This document shows positions 56,748-64,000 of a stretch of DNA of 64,000 nt, piece by piece. The DNA comes from Acetothermia bacterium UBA3571 (GTDB lineage: Bacteria > Bipolaricaulota > Bipolaricaulia > Bipolaricaulales > Bipolaricaulaceae): the NCBI GenBank assembly GCA_002375995.1, contig DFNI01000044.1, forward strand, positions 548 through 64,547. The letters run 5' to 3'. The position numbers were made by a program, and so were the translations under genes. The stretch's first letter is position 1. The number at the start of each line of letters is the position of its first letter. The notes under the pieces are model-generated. The model did not search any database. It was not told the DNA's origin and saw only the letters and a list, made by a program, of their open reading frames with translations.

Positions 56748-57781
56748 GGCGGGTTTACTTCGCAGCGGCGGAGGAAAAGGCGGGGAAGACCGCGGTGATT
56801 CTGGGCCTTTCCCAGGTACTGGGGAACGGCGTGCGGTACCTTAAGCCGGTGGGGTGGGCCAACACCTACCGGAGCGGGAGGCCGTTCGACCGCGACGGGG
56901 AGGTGGTGGCCGCGGCCCTGGGCCTCGGCGATCCTGAATCGTTGGTGCCCTTGGTAGGGGTGGACTATCCCCGGTATTGGCGTCCCCCGGAGGACGCCTG
57001 GGACCGGATAACCGCCCCCGTGCCCGAGGACGGGGAATGGCTGTTGATAGAGGGCCGGCGCTGGTTCGGGCGGGGGCTTTTCTCCGGCTTAAGCGATGTG
57101 GAGCTTGCGCAAAGGCTTGATGCTTCCATCGTTCTCGTGGGCCAGTATGAGGGAGAGCCCTCGGTGGACCGGATCCTGCGTGCGGTCCGCCTGTTAGGAG
57201 ATGCGCTCTGCGGAGTGATCTTCAACGGGGTGGACGCGGAGGCTGAGCTCCGCGAGGTGCGGGGGTTCGTGGCCCCGGCCCTGGAAGAGAGAGGAATACC
57301 CGTTTTGGGGATCGTCCCGTTCGAGCGCAGGCTGCGAACGGTGACCCTAGCGGAGGTGGCGGAAGCCCTGGGAGGGGAGGTTTTGGTAAAAGGGGACCTC
57401 GGGGCCGGAGTGGAGAGGTTCTTGGTGGGGGCCATGAGCGGGGAGGCGGCGCTCCGGTACCTGCGCCGCATTCCGGGGAGGCTGGCGGTGGTCACGGGAG
57501 GGGATCGGGCCGATATTCAGTCCGCCGCCCTCTCCTGTGAGCGGGTGAAAGGCCTCATCCTCACCGGCTGGCTCCGGCCCGAGCGTTCCATCCTATCCCG
57601 GGCCGTGGAGCGGAACGTCTCGGTGATCCTCGTCCCCCAGGACACCATGACCGCCGCGGAGACCGCCGAGGGCCTTCTGGGGCGGGCGCCGGTGCGGAAG
57701 GAACATTTGGCGCTGTTGCGGGAGCTTGTGGCGGAAGGGATAGACGTGGAAAGGTTAAAGGAGCGTGCAAATGGGGGGTGA
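56744..57781 (+). CDS. Phosphotransacetylase N-terminal-like protein (BioD-like AAA + DRTGG)
   Basis: 345 residues equal to the regulatory front part of long Pta enzymes, without the catalytic PTA domain. A dethiobiotin-synthetase-like P-loop domain (FAAAEEKAGKTAVILGLSQ, then VKPVGWAN-type YLKPVGWANTYRS, LLIEGRRWFG) is followed by a DRTGG domain (VTLAEVAEALGGEVLVKGDL to about 320, with VVTGGDRADIQSAALS). GTG start overlaps the ligase stop (GTGA). The position after acd suggests that it senses metabolite or nucleotide levels for acetate energy metabolism; inference. Confidence 0.85.
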   Translation: MRRVYFAAAEEKAGKTAVILGLSQVLGNGVRYLKPVGWANTYRSGRPFDRDGEVVAAALGLGDPESLVPLVGVDYPRYWRPPEDAWDRITAPVPEDGEWLLIEGRRWFGRGLFSGLSDVELAQRLDASIVLVGQYEGEPSVDRILRAVRLLGDALCGVIFNGVDAEAELREVRGFVAPALEERGIPVLGIVPFERRLRTVTLAEVAEALGGEVLVKGDLGAGVERFLVGAMSGEAALRYLRRIPGRLAVVTGGDRADIQSAALSCERVKGLILTGWLRPERSILSRAVERNVSVILVPQDTMTAAETAEGLLGRAPVRKEHLALLRELVAEGIDVERLKERANGG

Positions 57782-57787
57782 TGGACC

Positions 57788-58129
57788 TTGCGGCTCTCGG
57801 ACTACCGTTTCGGTTCCATAAGCGTGGACGGGGTCGCCTACACCGAAGACATCCAGGTCCTGCCTGACGGGGCGGTGAGGTCTTGGTGGCGGAAGGAGGG
57901 CCACCGGGTGCTGCCCGATGATCTGTCCGAGGCCCTGGCAGCGAATCCCGAGCTGATCATCATCGGGACAGGCTACGGGGGCAGGGTGGAGATCGCTGAA
58001 GAGACGAGGAAGTTGTTGGCGGAGCGCGGGATCGAGCTTCTGGCCTTGAAGACCGCGGAGGCGGTGGAGGCTTACAACGAGCTTTCTCCCAAGCGACGCG
58101 CCTGTGCCCTCCTCCACCTCACCTGTTGA
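57788..58129 (+). CDS. Mth938-domain protein
   Basis: 113 residues: FGSISVDGVAYTEDIQVLPD, RSWWRKEGHRVLPDDL, PELIIIGTGYGGRVEIAEE and LALKTAEAVEAYNELSPKRR, ending ACALLHLTC. This matches the Mth938/NDUFAF3-like fold; the human homologue assembles complex I, but the bacterial/archaeal role is unknown. The start is a TTG, seven bases after the preceding gene, with GGGTGATGG upstream. Third gene of the acetate operon. Confidence 0.85.
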   Translation: MRLSDYRFGSISVDGVAYTEDIQVLPDGAVRSWWRKEGHRVLPDDLSEALAANPELIIIGTGYGGRVEIAEETRKLLAERGIELLALKTAEAVEAYNELSPKRRACALLHLTC

Positions 58130-58138
58130 GAATGCCTC

Positions 58139-58183
58139 CCACGGGGAGTCCTCCCTTCTTGGGCGACGGAGGACATCCCGTGG
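58139..58183. terminator. Hairpin between convergent genes
   Basis: CCACGGG and TCCTCC pair with GGAGGA and CCCGTGG, interrupted by a 3x3 internal loop (GAG/CAT), with a 13-base loop. Placed between the Mth938 and aminotransferase genes it could slow polymerase from both sides; no T tract. Confidence 0.45.
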
Positions 58184-58192
58184 CCGGGCGAT

Positions 58193-59650
58193 TCAGCGAC
58201 TGAATTTTTCCTCCGCTCGCGAGAAAGCGCGATCGAAGATCTCCAATGCTCTGTCTATGGTGGAATCCCGGATGGTGAGGGGAGGGATGAGCTGGAAGCG
58301 GTTGTGGAAGTATCCGCCCTTCTCGAAGACCATCCCTTCCTTGACACATTCCTCCAGGATGAAGGCGGCTTCCTCCGAAGCGGGTTCCCTGGTCTCCGGG
58401 TTCTTGACGAGCTCCAGTCCGATGTAGAGGCCTCTGGCGTTGATGTGTCCGATCAAGGAGTGGCGCTTCTGTAACTCCACGAGGCCCTGGTAGAATCTCT
58501 CCCCCTTCCTGCGGACTTCGGCGAGGAAATCCTCCCGGGTCACCACCTCCAACACCTTGTTGGCCGCGGCACACGCGAGGACGTTGCCCGCCTGGGTGGA
58601 GACGTGGGCCCCGGGGCCCCAGGCCTCCAAGATGTCCGCCCGGGCCACCACCGCGGAAAGCGGGAGCCCCCCTCCCAGGGCCTTGGAGGTGAGCAACATG
58701 TCAACTTCCACTCCGTCCCACTCGGTGGCCCACAGCTTCCCCGTGCGACCGAGGCCGGTCTGGATCTCGTCCACGATGAGAAGAATCCCGTATTTGTCGG
58801 CAAGCTTGCGCAAGAGCTTGAGGTATCCGGGCGGGGGGATGATGTAGCCGGCGGAACTCTGGAACGGCTCTACTACGAACGCCGCCACGTTGGTAATGTT
58901 GTTCTTCGCCTCCCGGTACGGGGACTCCTTGCTCCCGAAGAAGTACTCCAAGTATTCCTCGAGCCGCTCGAGGCAGTATTCCTCCTCCGACTTCCCGGCC
59001 GGCGGGCTGCCGAAGGGGCACTGATACGGGTATGGGAAGGGGAAGTATCCCACGGCATTATCCTGAGGCGGGATGGGGTAGAAATAGGCCCACATACCGC
59101 CTTTGCCCGTGAGGGACATCGTGCCGTAGGTCACGCCGTGGTAATCGCCGAAGGCCGTGAGGATAAATGGGCGGCCGGTGTAGTAGCGGGCGGCCCGGAC
59201 CGCTAACTCCACCGCGTCCGAACCGGTGACGCCGAACATCACCCGGGCCTTCCCCCCTTTGATCGGGGTTATTTCCACTAGGCGCTCTGCAAGCTTGATG
59301 CGCTCAGGATGTGGGAGATCGAAATAGTGCACGAGCTTTTGAGACTGGGCGGCGATGATCTCGGCGATCTCCCGGTTACATTGGCCCAGGGCAGAGACGG
59401 AAAAGCCCGCCAAGAGGTCCACGTACTCCTTCCCGTCCACATCCATGAGGATGTCGTCCTCGGCACGTTCGATAATGGGCGGTACCTTGAACAGGGCGAG
59501 GCCCACCTGCCCGTACGACTCCACAGCCAGCCACCGCCGAGCCCACTCCTTGCCCTTGTCCCCGAACGGGGCCTCCGCGATGCGCCGTTCCACTTCCTCT
59601 GGTGTAAGCTTAAGGCGTCTCCTCTGTTCTTCTAGCCTTCCGTCGAACAT
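58193..59650 (-). CDS. Class III PLP-dependent aminotransferase
   Basis: 485 residues. MFDGRLEEQRRRLKLTPEEV, NREIAEIIAAQSQKLVHYFD, FGVTGSDAVELAVRAARYYT, FGDYHGVTYGTMSLTG, VDEIQTGLGRTGKLW, Schiff-base Lys in LLTSKALGGGLPLSA, and THVSTQ-like AHVSTQAGNVLACAAANK. A central insertion (about 210-260, rich in Tyr/Pro) is longer than in GabT. Substrate is uncertain; 4-aminobutyrate, ornithine and omega-amino compounds are candidates. ATG at 59650 chosen for AAGGAGG seven bases upstream. Last gene of the ABC importer operon. Confidence 0.88.
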   Translation of the reverse strand: MFDGRLEEQRRRLKLTPEEVERRIAEAPFGDKGKEWARRWLAVESYGQVGLALFKVPPIIERAEDDILMDVDGKEYVDLLAGFSVSALGQCNREIAEIIAAQSQKLVHYFDLPHPERIKLAERLVEITPIKGGKARVMFGVTGSDAVELAVRAARYYTGRPFILTAFGDYHGVTYGTMSLTGKGGMWAYFYPIPPQDNAVGYFPFPYPYQCPFGSPPAGKSEEEYCLERLEEYLEYFFGSKESPYREAKNNITNVAAFVVEPFQSSAGYIIPPPGYLKLLRKLADKYGILLIVDEIQTGLGRTGKLWATEWDGVEVDMLLTSKALGGGLPLSAVVARADILEAWGPGAHVSTQAGNVLACAAANKVLEVVTREDFLAEVRRKGERFYQGLVELQKRHSLIGHINARGLYIGLELVKNPETREPASEEAAFILEECVKEGMVFEKGGYFHNRFQLIPPLTIRDSTIDRALEIFDRAFSRAEEKFSR

Positions 59651-59697
59651 CCAATTCCCTCCTTTCGCCATGCCTCTGCCACCGCGGCCCGAGGGCC

Positions 59698-60726
59698 TCA
59701 ACGGAGGTAAATCGGATTGGCGATAATCCAATGGCGGCCTTCCCGGTAGACCTCCACTCGGTACGGGCCGGCGCCTGCGATCCGGAACGAGACTTCTTCA
59801 CCCTCGGCTTCTGATACGACCATCCCCCCCTTTATCAGGAGGATGTGCCCCGCATAGGGGAGTGACACGCGGAGCTCAACTTCGCGTTCTCCCCCGGGGG
59901 AGAGCCCTTCCCCTGGGGGAATTGCTCCCTCGTCCGTGAGCGCCACCACCGCCGTACCCGCAGCAGGGCAGAGGTAATCGAACCCCACGAAGAAATTCCC
60001 TGCCGCCAGGCTCCGGTAGATGAGGCTCCGGTCCGCATCCAGCACGCCCTGTAGGCGCTCCCGCAATAGGAGGTGTACCCGCAAGGCCCGAAAGGCCTTC
60101 TCGTATGGGAGGATGACCTCGTCCCCCCAGCGGGCGACGCGCTCCGCGTGCGCGTCCAGCCCTCCGAGTCCTACCACGCGCCCCCGCGCCAGAAGCTCGT
60201 CCCACTTTCTCAGCGCTGCTATGTTCGGAGCGGCATAGCCCAACACTTCTCCTGGAGGCCTCTCGAGGCCACGCTCGCCGAGGAGCTGGTGGAGATCCGC
60301 GGTCAAGTTCCATACCTCGATCCCATCGAACCTCTCCACGCTCCAGTCCCGCCACGGGAGAGGAGGATCGTCGATAATGGGGCTCCCCTGGTAGAAGGGG
60401 TGGGCGACGAAGGCGAGTCCCCCCTGGGCCTTAGCGGCATCGATCCCCTCCTGGGGCGACACATCCGGAGGGATCAGTTCCGTGATGCCCAGAGCGAGCA
60501 TGTGGTTTCCTCCAGGCCGCGTGACCTCCTCGCCTGCTAACACCAACGTACCTCCGTGCCAACCCTCGTACTCCCGGGCCCGTAGGTCGTTGTGGTCGGT
60601 GATGATCAAGAAGTCCAACCCCGCGGCTCGGGCCGCGGCGATCACCTCGCTTATGGCCCCCTCGCCATCGGAGAAGGCAGTGTGGACGTGAACAGCACCC
60701 ACGTATTCGTATAACCCGACGCTCAC
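59698..60726 (-). CDS. PHP-domain metal-dependent phosphoesterase-like protein
   Basis: 342 residues: YVGAVHVHTAFSDGEGAISE with the HxH metal pair, LIITDHNDLRAREY, LVLAGEEVTRPGGNHMLA, FVAHPFYQGSPIID and GLGGLDAHAERVARWGDE; these are the PHP (HisK/Pol III alpha-type) metal motifs. A C-terminal beta-sandwich of about 80 residues (VSLPYAGHILLIKGGMVVSE) follows. Overlaps the permease stop by 4 bases. Probably hydrolyses a phosphate ester of the imported compound. Confidence 0.87.
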   Translation of the reverse strand: MSVGLYEYVGAVHVHTAFSDGEGAISEVIAAARAAGLDFLIITDHNDLRAREYEGWHGGTLVLAGEEVTRPGGNHMLALGITELIPPDVSPQEGIDAAKAQGGLAFVAHPFYQGSPIIDDPPLPWRDWSVERFDGIEVWNLTADLHQLLGERGLERPPGEVLGYAAPNIAALRKWDELLARGRVVGLGGLDAHAERVARWGDEVILPYEKAFRALRVHLLLRERLQGVLDADRSLIYRSLAAGNFFVGFDYLCPAAGTAVVALTDEGAIPPGEGLSPGGEREVELRVSLPYAGHILLIKGGMVVSEAEGEEVSFRIAGAGPYRVEVYREGRHWIIANPIYLR

Positions 60727-61547
60727 TCCCGCGCCCCCTTTGTCCGGAGCTTCCCGGCCCCGACCCGGGTGGAGATCAACGTCATCCCCAGGAAAGCCAA
60801 GATAGAAGTGGCGACGAGGATGCCCGAGATGGCGCTCGCCGTGCGGATGTCATCGATCAGGCTCCGGTAGAGGAGGAGGGGCATTGTCCTCCAACCGAAG
60901 CCAGCGATCATGGACGTGACCTCAAATTCTCCCATGGAGATCGCGAACACCAGCAACGACCCAGCGAGGATCCCCGGGATCACGTTGGGGATGAGGACGT
61001 AGCGAAACCGCTGCCACAGGTTGGCCCCGAGGCTCGCGGCTGCCTCCGAGAGCGTCCGCTCGTCGATGGTCTGGAACGCGGCGAGGACGTTCCGGAACAT
61101 GAAAGGGAACCCCAATGTCGCGTGGGCGAAGACCGCCAGCATCAGCGAACCGCTCCACGCGAGGGGAGGACGATTAAATGCTTGTACGAATCCAGTACCT
61201 ACCACGATCGGAGGGAAGATCAGCGGGAAGATCTTGAACGCCGACCTCAGCAGCCCTCCTGCCCGCCCACGCAGGCGGTTGATGGCATAGGCTGCGGGGA
61301 CACAGATGAAGACGTCGATCGCCACCGCGCTCACGGCCACGAGTAGCGAGGTGATGAGCCCCTGGTAGTACTTGTGGCGGTGGAAGATCTTGAGGTACCA
61401 CCGCACGGTGAACCCCTCGGGGACAATATCCATCCACAACGTGCTGAAGGAGAAGATGAGGGGAACGAGGAGCGGCAACACGATGTAGAGAATCAGGAAG
61501 ACGAGGACGACCTTCTGTACGAGGTCAACGACGACCTCCTTCCTCAT
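60723..61547 (-). CDS. ABC permease, PotC/ThiP-like (second subunit)
   Basis: 274 residues with six helices: LVFLILYIVLPLLVPLIFSF first, LLVAVSAVAIDVFICVPAAY, and the EAA loop LSEAAASLGANLWQRFRYVL before the last helices (ILVATSILAFLGMTLIST). This is the spermidine/iron/2-aminoethylphosphonate permease family. Starts within the stop of the first permease and overlaps the PHP gene. Confidence 0.9.
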   Translation of the reverse strand: MRKEVVVDLVQKVVLVFLILYIVLPLLVPLIFSFSTLWMDIVPEGFTVRWYLKIFHRHKYYQGLITSLLVAVSAVAIDVFICVPAAYAINRLRGRAGGLLRSAFKIFPLIFPPIVVGTGFVQAFNRPPLAWSGSLMLAVFAHATLGFPFMFRNVLAAFQTIDERTLSEAAASLGANLWQRFRYVLIPNVIPGILAGSLLVFAISMGEFEVTSMIAGFGWRTMPLLLYRSLIDDIRTASAISGILVATSILAFLGMTLISTRVGAGKLRTKGARE

Positions 61548-62383
61548 CGTCCCTCACCTCCTGGCCGCAGGCGCCTCTCGATCCAGTTGAGGGTAAGGAG
61601 GGAAACCACGATGATCACAATGAGGACCACCGCCAACGCGCTCGCCTGGGGGATGTTGTAGTTGCTCTCAGAGGCATGGGAGTAGATCTGGAGTGACAAC
61701 AGGGATTTCGCCATGCCGGTCAGCGCCAAGGCGGTGCCAAACGCCGCCAGCATCCCCGCGAGCACGATGGAGATCCCGGCGATGAACCCGGGGGCCAACA
61801 CCGGGATGATGACATAGATCCACACCTGCCACGCCTTGGCTCCTAAGTTCCTGGCAGCCTCGATCAGGGAACGGTCGAGGTTCAGGAACACCGAAGCCAT
61901 GGTGAGAGTCATCAGGGGAATGTTGTAAAACGAATAAGTGACCACCAATCCGTGCCAGGAATAGAGATCGAACTTTGGGATTCCCAGATACCGACTAAGA
62001 ATGATGTTGAAGACCCCGTTCCGCCCCAAAAGGACGATGAACGCGAACGCCACTACGAGACTGGAAAGGGTCATGGGGAGGGAATAGAAAGAAAGGAGCA
62101 CCCCGCGGACCTTCGGGGACATGCGGCTCGCCAGGAGGCCCACAAACGTCCCTCCCACGGCACCCACCAACGTACACGCCCCAGCGAACCACAGGGTGTT
62201 CTTCAACGAGCCCAGGTACCTGGCTTGGGTGAAGGCGTTGAGGTAGTTCTGCACGGTGCAGTGGCCCGTGAAGTTGTCGGTGAAGCTTCGCAGCACTACC
62301 CTTGTCAGGGGGTAGAACACGAAGAGTCCCAGAAACACCGTGATCGGTATCAGGAAGAACCACTCGTGCGAGAAGCGTCTCAT
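61544..62383 (-). CDS. ABC permease, PotB-like (first subunit)
   Basis: 279 residues: MRRFSHEWFFLIPITVFLGL, a periplasmic loop with VQNYLNAF, LSSLVVAFAFIVLLGRNGVF, EAA loop IEAARNLGAKAWQVWIYVII and the C-terminal LTLNWIERRLRPGGEGR. GGAGGGGGCAG precedes the ATG. A GC-rich hairpin lies between the binding protein gene and this one. Confidence 0.9.
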   Translation of the reverse strand: MRRFSHEWFFLIPITVFLGLFVFYPLTRVVLRSFTDNFTGHCTVQNYLNAFTQARYLGSLKNTLWFAGACTLVGAVGGTFVGLLASRMSPKVRGVLLSFYSLPMTLSSLVVAFAFIVLLGRNGVFNIILSRYLGIPKFDLYSWHGLVVTYSFYNIPLMTLTMASVFLNLDRSLIEAARNLGAKAWQVWIYVIIPVLAPGFIAGISIVLAGMLAAFGTALALTGMAKSLLSLQIYSHASESNYNIPQASALAVVLIVIIVVSLLTLNWIERRLRPGGEGR

Positions 62384-62401
62384 CTGCCCCCTCCGGAGGA
62401 A

Positions 62402-62434
62402 GGGGGCGGGGAGGGTAAATCCCTCCCCGCCCCC
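62402..62434 (-). terminator. GC-rich hairpin between binding protein and permease genes
   Basis: GGGGGCGGGGAGGG and CCCTCCCCGCCCCC form a perfect 14-bp stem around a 5-base loop. No T tract, so it more likely stabilises the binding protein mRNA end or partly attenuates, giving excess binding protein. Confidence 0.6.
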
Positions 62435-62445
62435 CGCATCGGGGC

Positions 62446-63519
62446 TTATCCGCCGCCGATCATCTTGGAGTAATACTCCTGGAGATCGTCTGTAATCTCT
62501 GCATCCTTCTTGTAGTCGATAAACACCGCCACGTCGTAGGCCTCCTTTGGCGGGAACTTCTCCAAGACCTCGGGGGGAAGCTTGACGGTGGGGTTCATGG
62601 GGTGCACGAAGGCCTTGGCGTAGAGGACCTGACCCTCGCCACAAAGGAGGTATTCCAGGAACAGGCGGGCCGTCCAAGGATGGGGCGCGTTCTTCGCCAT
62701 GATGACGCCGCCGCCGCTGGAAATGGTCCCGTCTTCGGGGATGATGACCACGGAGTTGATCTGAGGGTTGTCCTCCTTCCACTTGAGGAGGTTATAATCG
62801 AAATTAATCAAGATTCCGATCTCACCACGCTGGAATCGGGCCACGGTAACTAAGGGATCGACGCTTCCTATTAGACCCATGTCGTGGAGCTTCTTGAAGA
62901 ACTCCACGCCGGCCTTGTAGTTATAAGGATCACCGGAGAGCGCGTAAGCAGCGGCTTCGATGGTATTGACGCCGGTCCCCGTGGCCCTCGGGTCGAGGTA
63001 GCCGATTAGGCCCTTGTAGGCGGGGTTGAGAAGGTCCTTCCACGTCCGCGGCACGGGCTTGACGATGTCGACGTTCACCAGGAAGCCTAATGTCCCCCAG
63101 TACGCTGCCTGCCAGACGCTACCGGTATTGGGATCCACCCCGTGCTGAGACTCGGGCCAGACGTCCCAACAGCTGCACTGGTAGTCGGAGGTGAGCCCAC
63201 GGGAGGCGAGCACAGATGCGAGCGAGGGTTTGAGGTCAGCCACGTCGTTCTTAGTGGCGTTTTCCTCCGTCATGCGGGCGAGCACCACCGAGCTCCCCAT
63301 GTCGATGTCATGTTGTACGATGCCGTAGAGTTCCTCGAAGTAGCCGTAGATCTCACCGTAGTTGGCCCACGTTTCCGGCATCCCGTAGCTGAAGATGACG
63401 CCACCCTCGGCCTTGGCCTTCTCCACGAGAAGTTGGACGTAGTAGTCCCACGCCGGGGTAGCAACGGCCGCGAACCCGAGGATCCCCACAACCACCGCAA
63501 GTACCAACGCTTTCTTCAT
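62446..63519 (-). CDS. Extracellular solute-binding protein (iron/polyamine/phosphonate type)
   Basis: 357 residues. Signal peptide MKKALVLAVVVGILGFAAV. Mature part: WDYYVQLLVEKAKAEGGVIF, YGIVQHDIDMGSSVVLARM, the GTLGFLVNVDIVKPVPRTWK strand and LLNPAYKGLIGYLDPRATGT, which match SBP_bac_1/6-type proteins for Fe3+, putrescine or 2-aminoethylphosphonate. Free in the periplasm, no lipobox. AGGAGGGTG precedes the ATG. Substrate unresolved; the aminotransferase downstream would fit an amino compound. Confidence 0.9.
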   Translation of the reverse strand: MKKALVLAVVVGILGFAAVATPAWDYYVQLLVEKAKAEGGVIFSYGMPETWANYGEIYGYFEELYGIVQHDIDMGSSVVLARMTEENATKNDVADLKPSLASVLASRGLTSDYQCSCWDVWPESQHGVDPNTGSVWQAAYWGTLGFLVNVDIVKPVPRTWKDLLNPAYKGLIGYLDPRATGTGVNTIEAAAYALSGDPYNYKAGVEFFKKLHDMGLIGSVDPLVTVARFQRGEIGILINFDYNLLKWKEDNPQINSVVIIPEDGTISSGGGVIMAKNAPHPWTARLFLEYLLCGEGQVLYAKAFVHPMNPTVKLPPEVLEKFPPKEAYDVAVFIDYKKDAEITDDLQEYYSKMIGGG

Positions 63520-63578
63520 TACACCCTCCTTTCCCAAAACGCGGTTTTTGCGAAAAAAGCGGATTCCCTCCTGCCCCA

Positions 63579-64000
63579 TCACCTCCTCACACAAGAGTTT
63601 TTGAACACCACCGCGTCCTCCGGGGAGAAGCAAAGGTAGACCCGTTGTCCGCGCTCGGGGGTAATGCGTTCCTTGGTGGGGACGTCGATCTTCACCTCGG
63701 TCCCGTCCCCCAATTTCACCTCTACTCGCATGATCGATCCCAGGAAGGTAACGAATCCCACTTCCCCGGGGACAACGTTGTGGCCTTGGGGAACTGCTTC
63801 GCGCTCGAAGGCAAGTTCCAGGCGTTCCGGGCGGACTCCAAGTGAGACCTCCTCGCCCGGGGCCACCTCCGCTCCGGAAGGGAAGGCAAGCAGGCTGTCG
63901 TGCCACTTTAGCTTTGGCCCCTCGGAGGTGTCCACCGCCACGCCGGAGAAGAAGTTCATCGTGCCTACGAACGAGGCTACGAAGAGGGTCTGGGGCCTGA
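63579..64000 (-). CDS. ABC transporter ATPase, C-terminal TOBE part (partial, cut by right edge)
   Basis: About 140 C-terminal residues of a PotA/FbpC-type ATPase. The edge reads RPQTLFVASFVGTMNFFSGV, the conserved junction between the nucleotide-binding domain and the TOBE domain. VSLGVRPERLELAF and GEVGFVTFLGSIMRVEVKL follow. Walker motifs lie beyond the window. First gene seen of the importer operon, 59 bases before the binding protein gene. Confidence 0.9.
   Translation of the reverse strand, partial: RPQTLFVASFVGTMNFFSGVAVDTSEGPKLKWHDSLLAFPSGAEVAPGEEVSLGVRPERLELAFEREAVPQGHNVVPGEVGFVTFLGSIMRVEVKLGDGTEVKIDVPTKERITPERGQRVYLCFSPEDAVVFKNSCVRR

Noticed and set aside
1..64000. CRISPR arrays, transposases, integrases, phage genes
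   Set aside because: No regularly spaced repeats or recognisable mobile-element proteins were found on either strand.

Overview
The window is about 64 kb of high-GC (roughly 60-65% by eye), densely packed bacterial chromosome. There is no rRNA, tRNA, CRISPR, phage or insertion sequence that I can see. The gene content suggests a thermophilic or deep-branching didermal bacterium: lysine made through the LysW carrier protein, an ADP-forming acetate-CoA ligase, a separate PyrI subunit, a THEP1 NTPase, and cell-envelope lipoproteins. My best guess is Bipolaricaulota (OP1/Acetothermia) or a relative, with Deinococcus-Thermus less likely. This is inference from gene content, not a phylogeny. Many first genes of transcription units have a TTGNNN / TANNNT promoter 6-10 nt before the start codon and no ribosome binding site, so leaderless translation is probably common here.

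Layout. 1-2.8 kb (-): pyrimidine operon pyrB-pyrI-pyrC-pyrF, with pyrF cut by the left edge. 2.9-10.5 kb: an M24 peptidase, an exported LolA-like/thioredoxin-like fusion, an orphan oligopeptide-type permease pair, thymidine kinase and UvrA. 10.7-13.9 kb: a large GAF/PAS/GGDEF diguanylate cyclase. 13.9-18.2 kb (-): an envelope operon with a dockerin-bearing beta-helix protein, a cohesin-like lipoprotein, a Cys-pair-rich beta-strand protein and a DUF6504 protein. 18.4-22.7 kb: a TolB-like propeller, ribF, transketolase and csaA.

22.8-34.9 kb (+): one long amino-acid biosynthesis cluster, argG, argH fused in frame to lysW, lysX1, lysY, lysX2, lysZ, homocitrate synthase, both homoaconitase subunits, lysJ and lysK. 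It covers 2-oxoglutarate to alpha-aminoadipate to lysine except homoisocitrate dehydrogenase and the aminoadipate aminotransferase. Two LysX ligases with single copies of LysY/Z/J/K, next to argGH, suggest that the same carrier pathway makes both lysine and ornithine/arginine, as in Sulfolobus.

35-45.2 kb: a pseudouridine synthase, an MTH1187 protein, an exported protein with a MacB-type ABC exporter, a 2-hydroxyacid dehydrogenase, a 21-cysteine exported protein with CRP-like and palindromic sites on either side, Fpg, Upp, an SDR/TIM-barrel/MFS operon and a small unknown protein. 45.2-50 kb: THEP1, an Asp/Glu racemase-family protein and a peptide-type ABC importer (binding protein plus two permeases, no ATPase). 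50-54.5 kb: a signalling island with two small exported helical proteins, a membrane-anchored regulator whose winged helix is C-terminal, and a histidine kinase/response regulator pair. 54.7-58.1 kb: acetate-CoA ligase (ADP-forming), a phosphotransacetylase-N-terminal-like protein and an Mth938 protein. 58.2-64 kb (-): an ABC importer (ATPase cut by the right edge, binding protein, two permeases) with a PHP-domain protein and a class III aminotransferase.

The items that look newest are the adjacent cohesin/dockerin pair, the ArgH-LysW fusion with its own internal LysW start, the dual LysX arrangement, the inverted-topology membrane regulator, and the leaderless promoter pattern.
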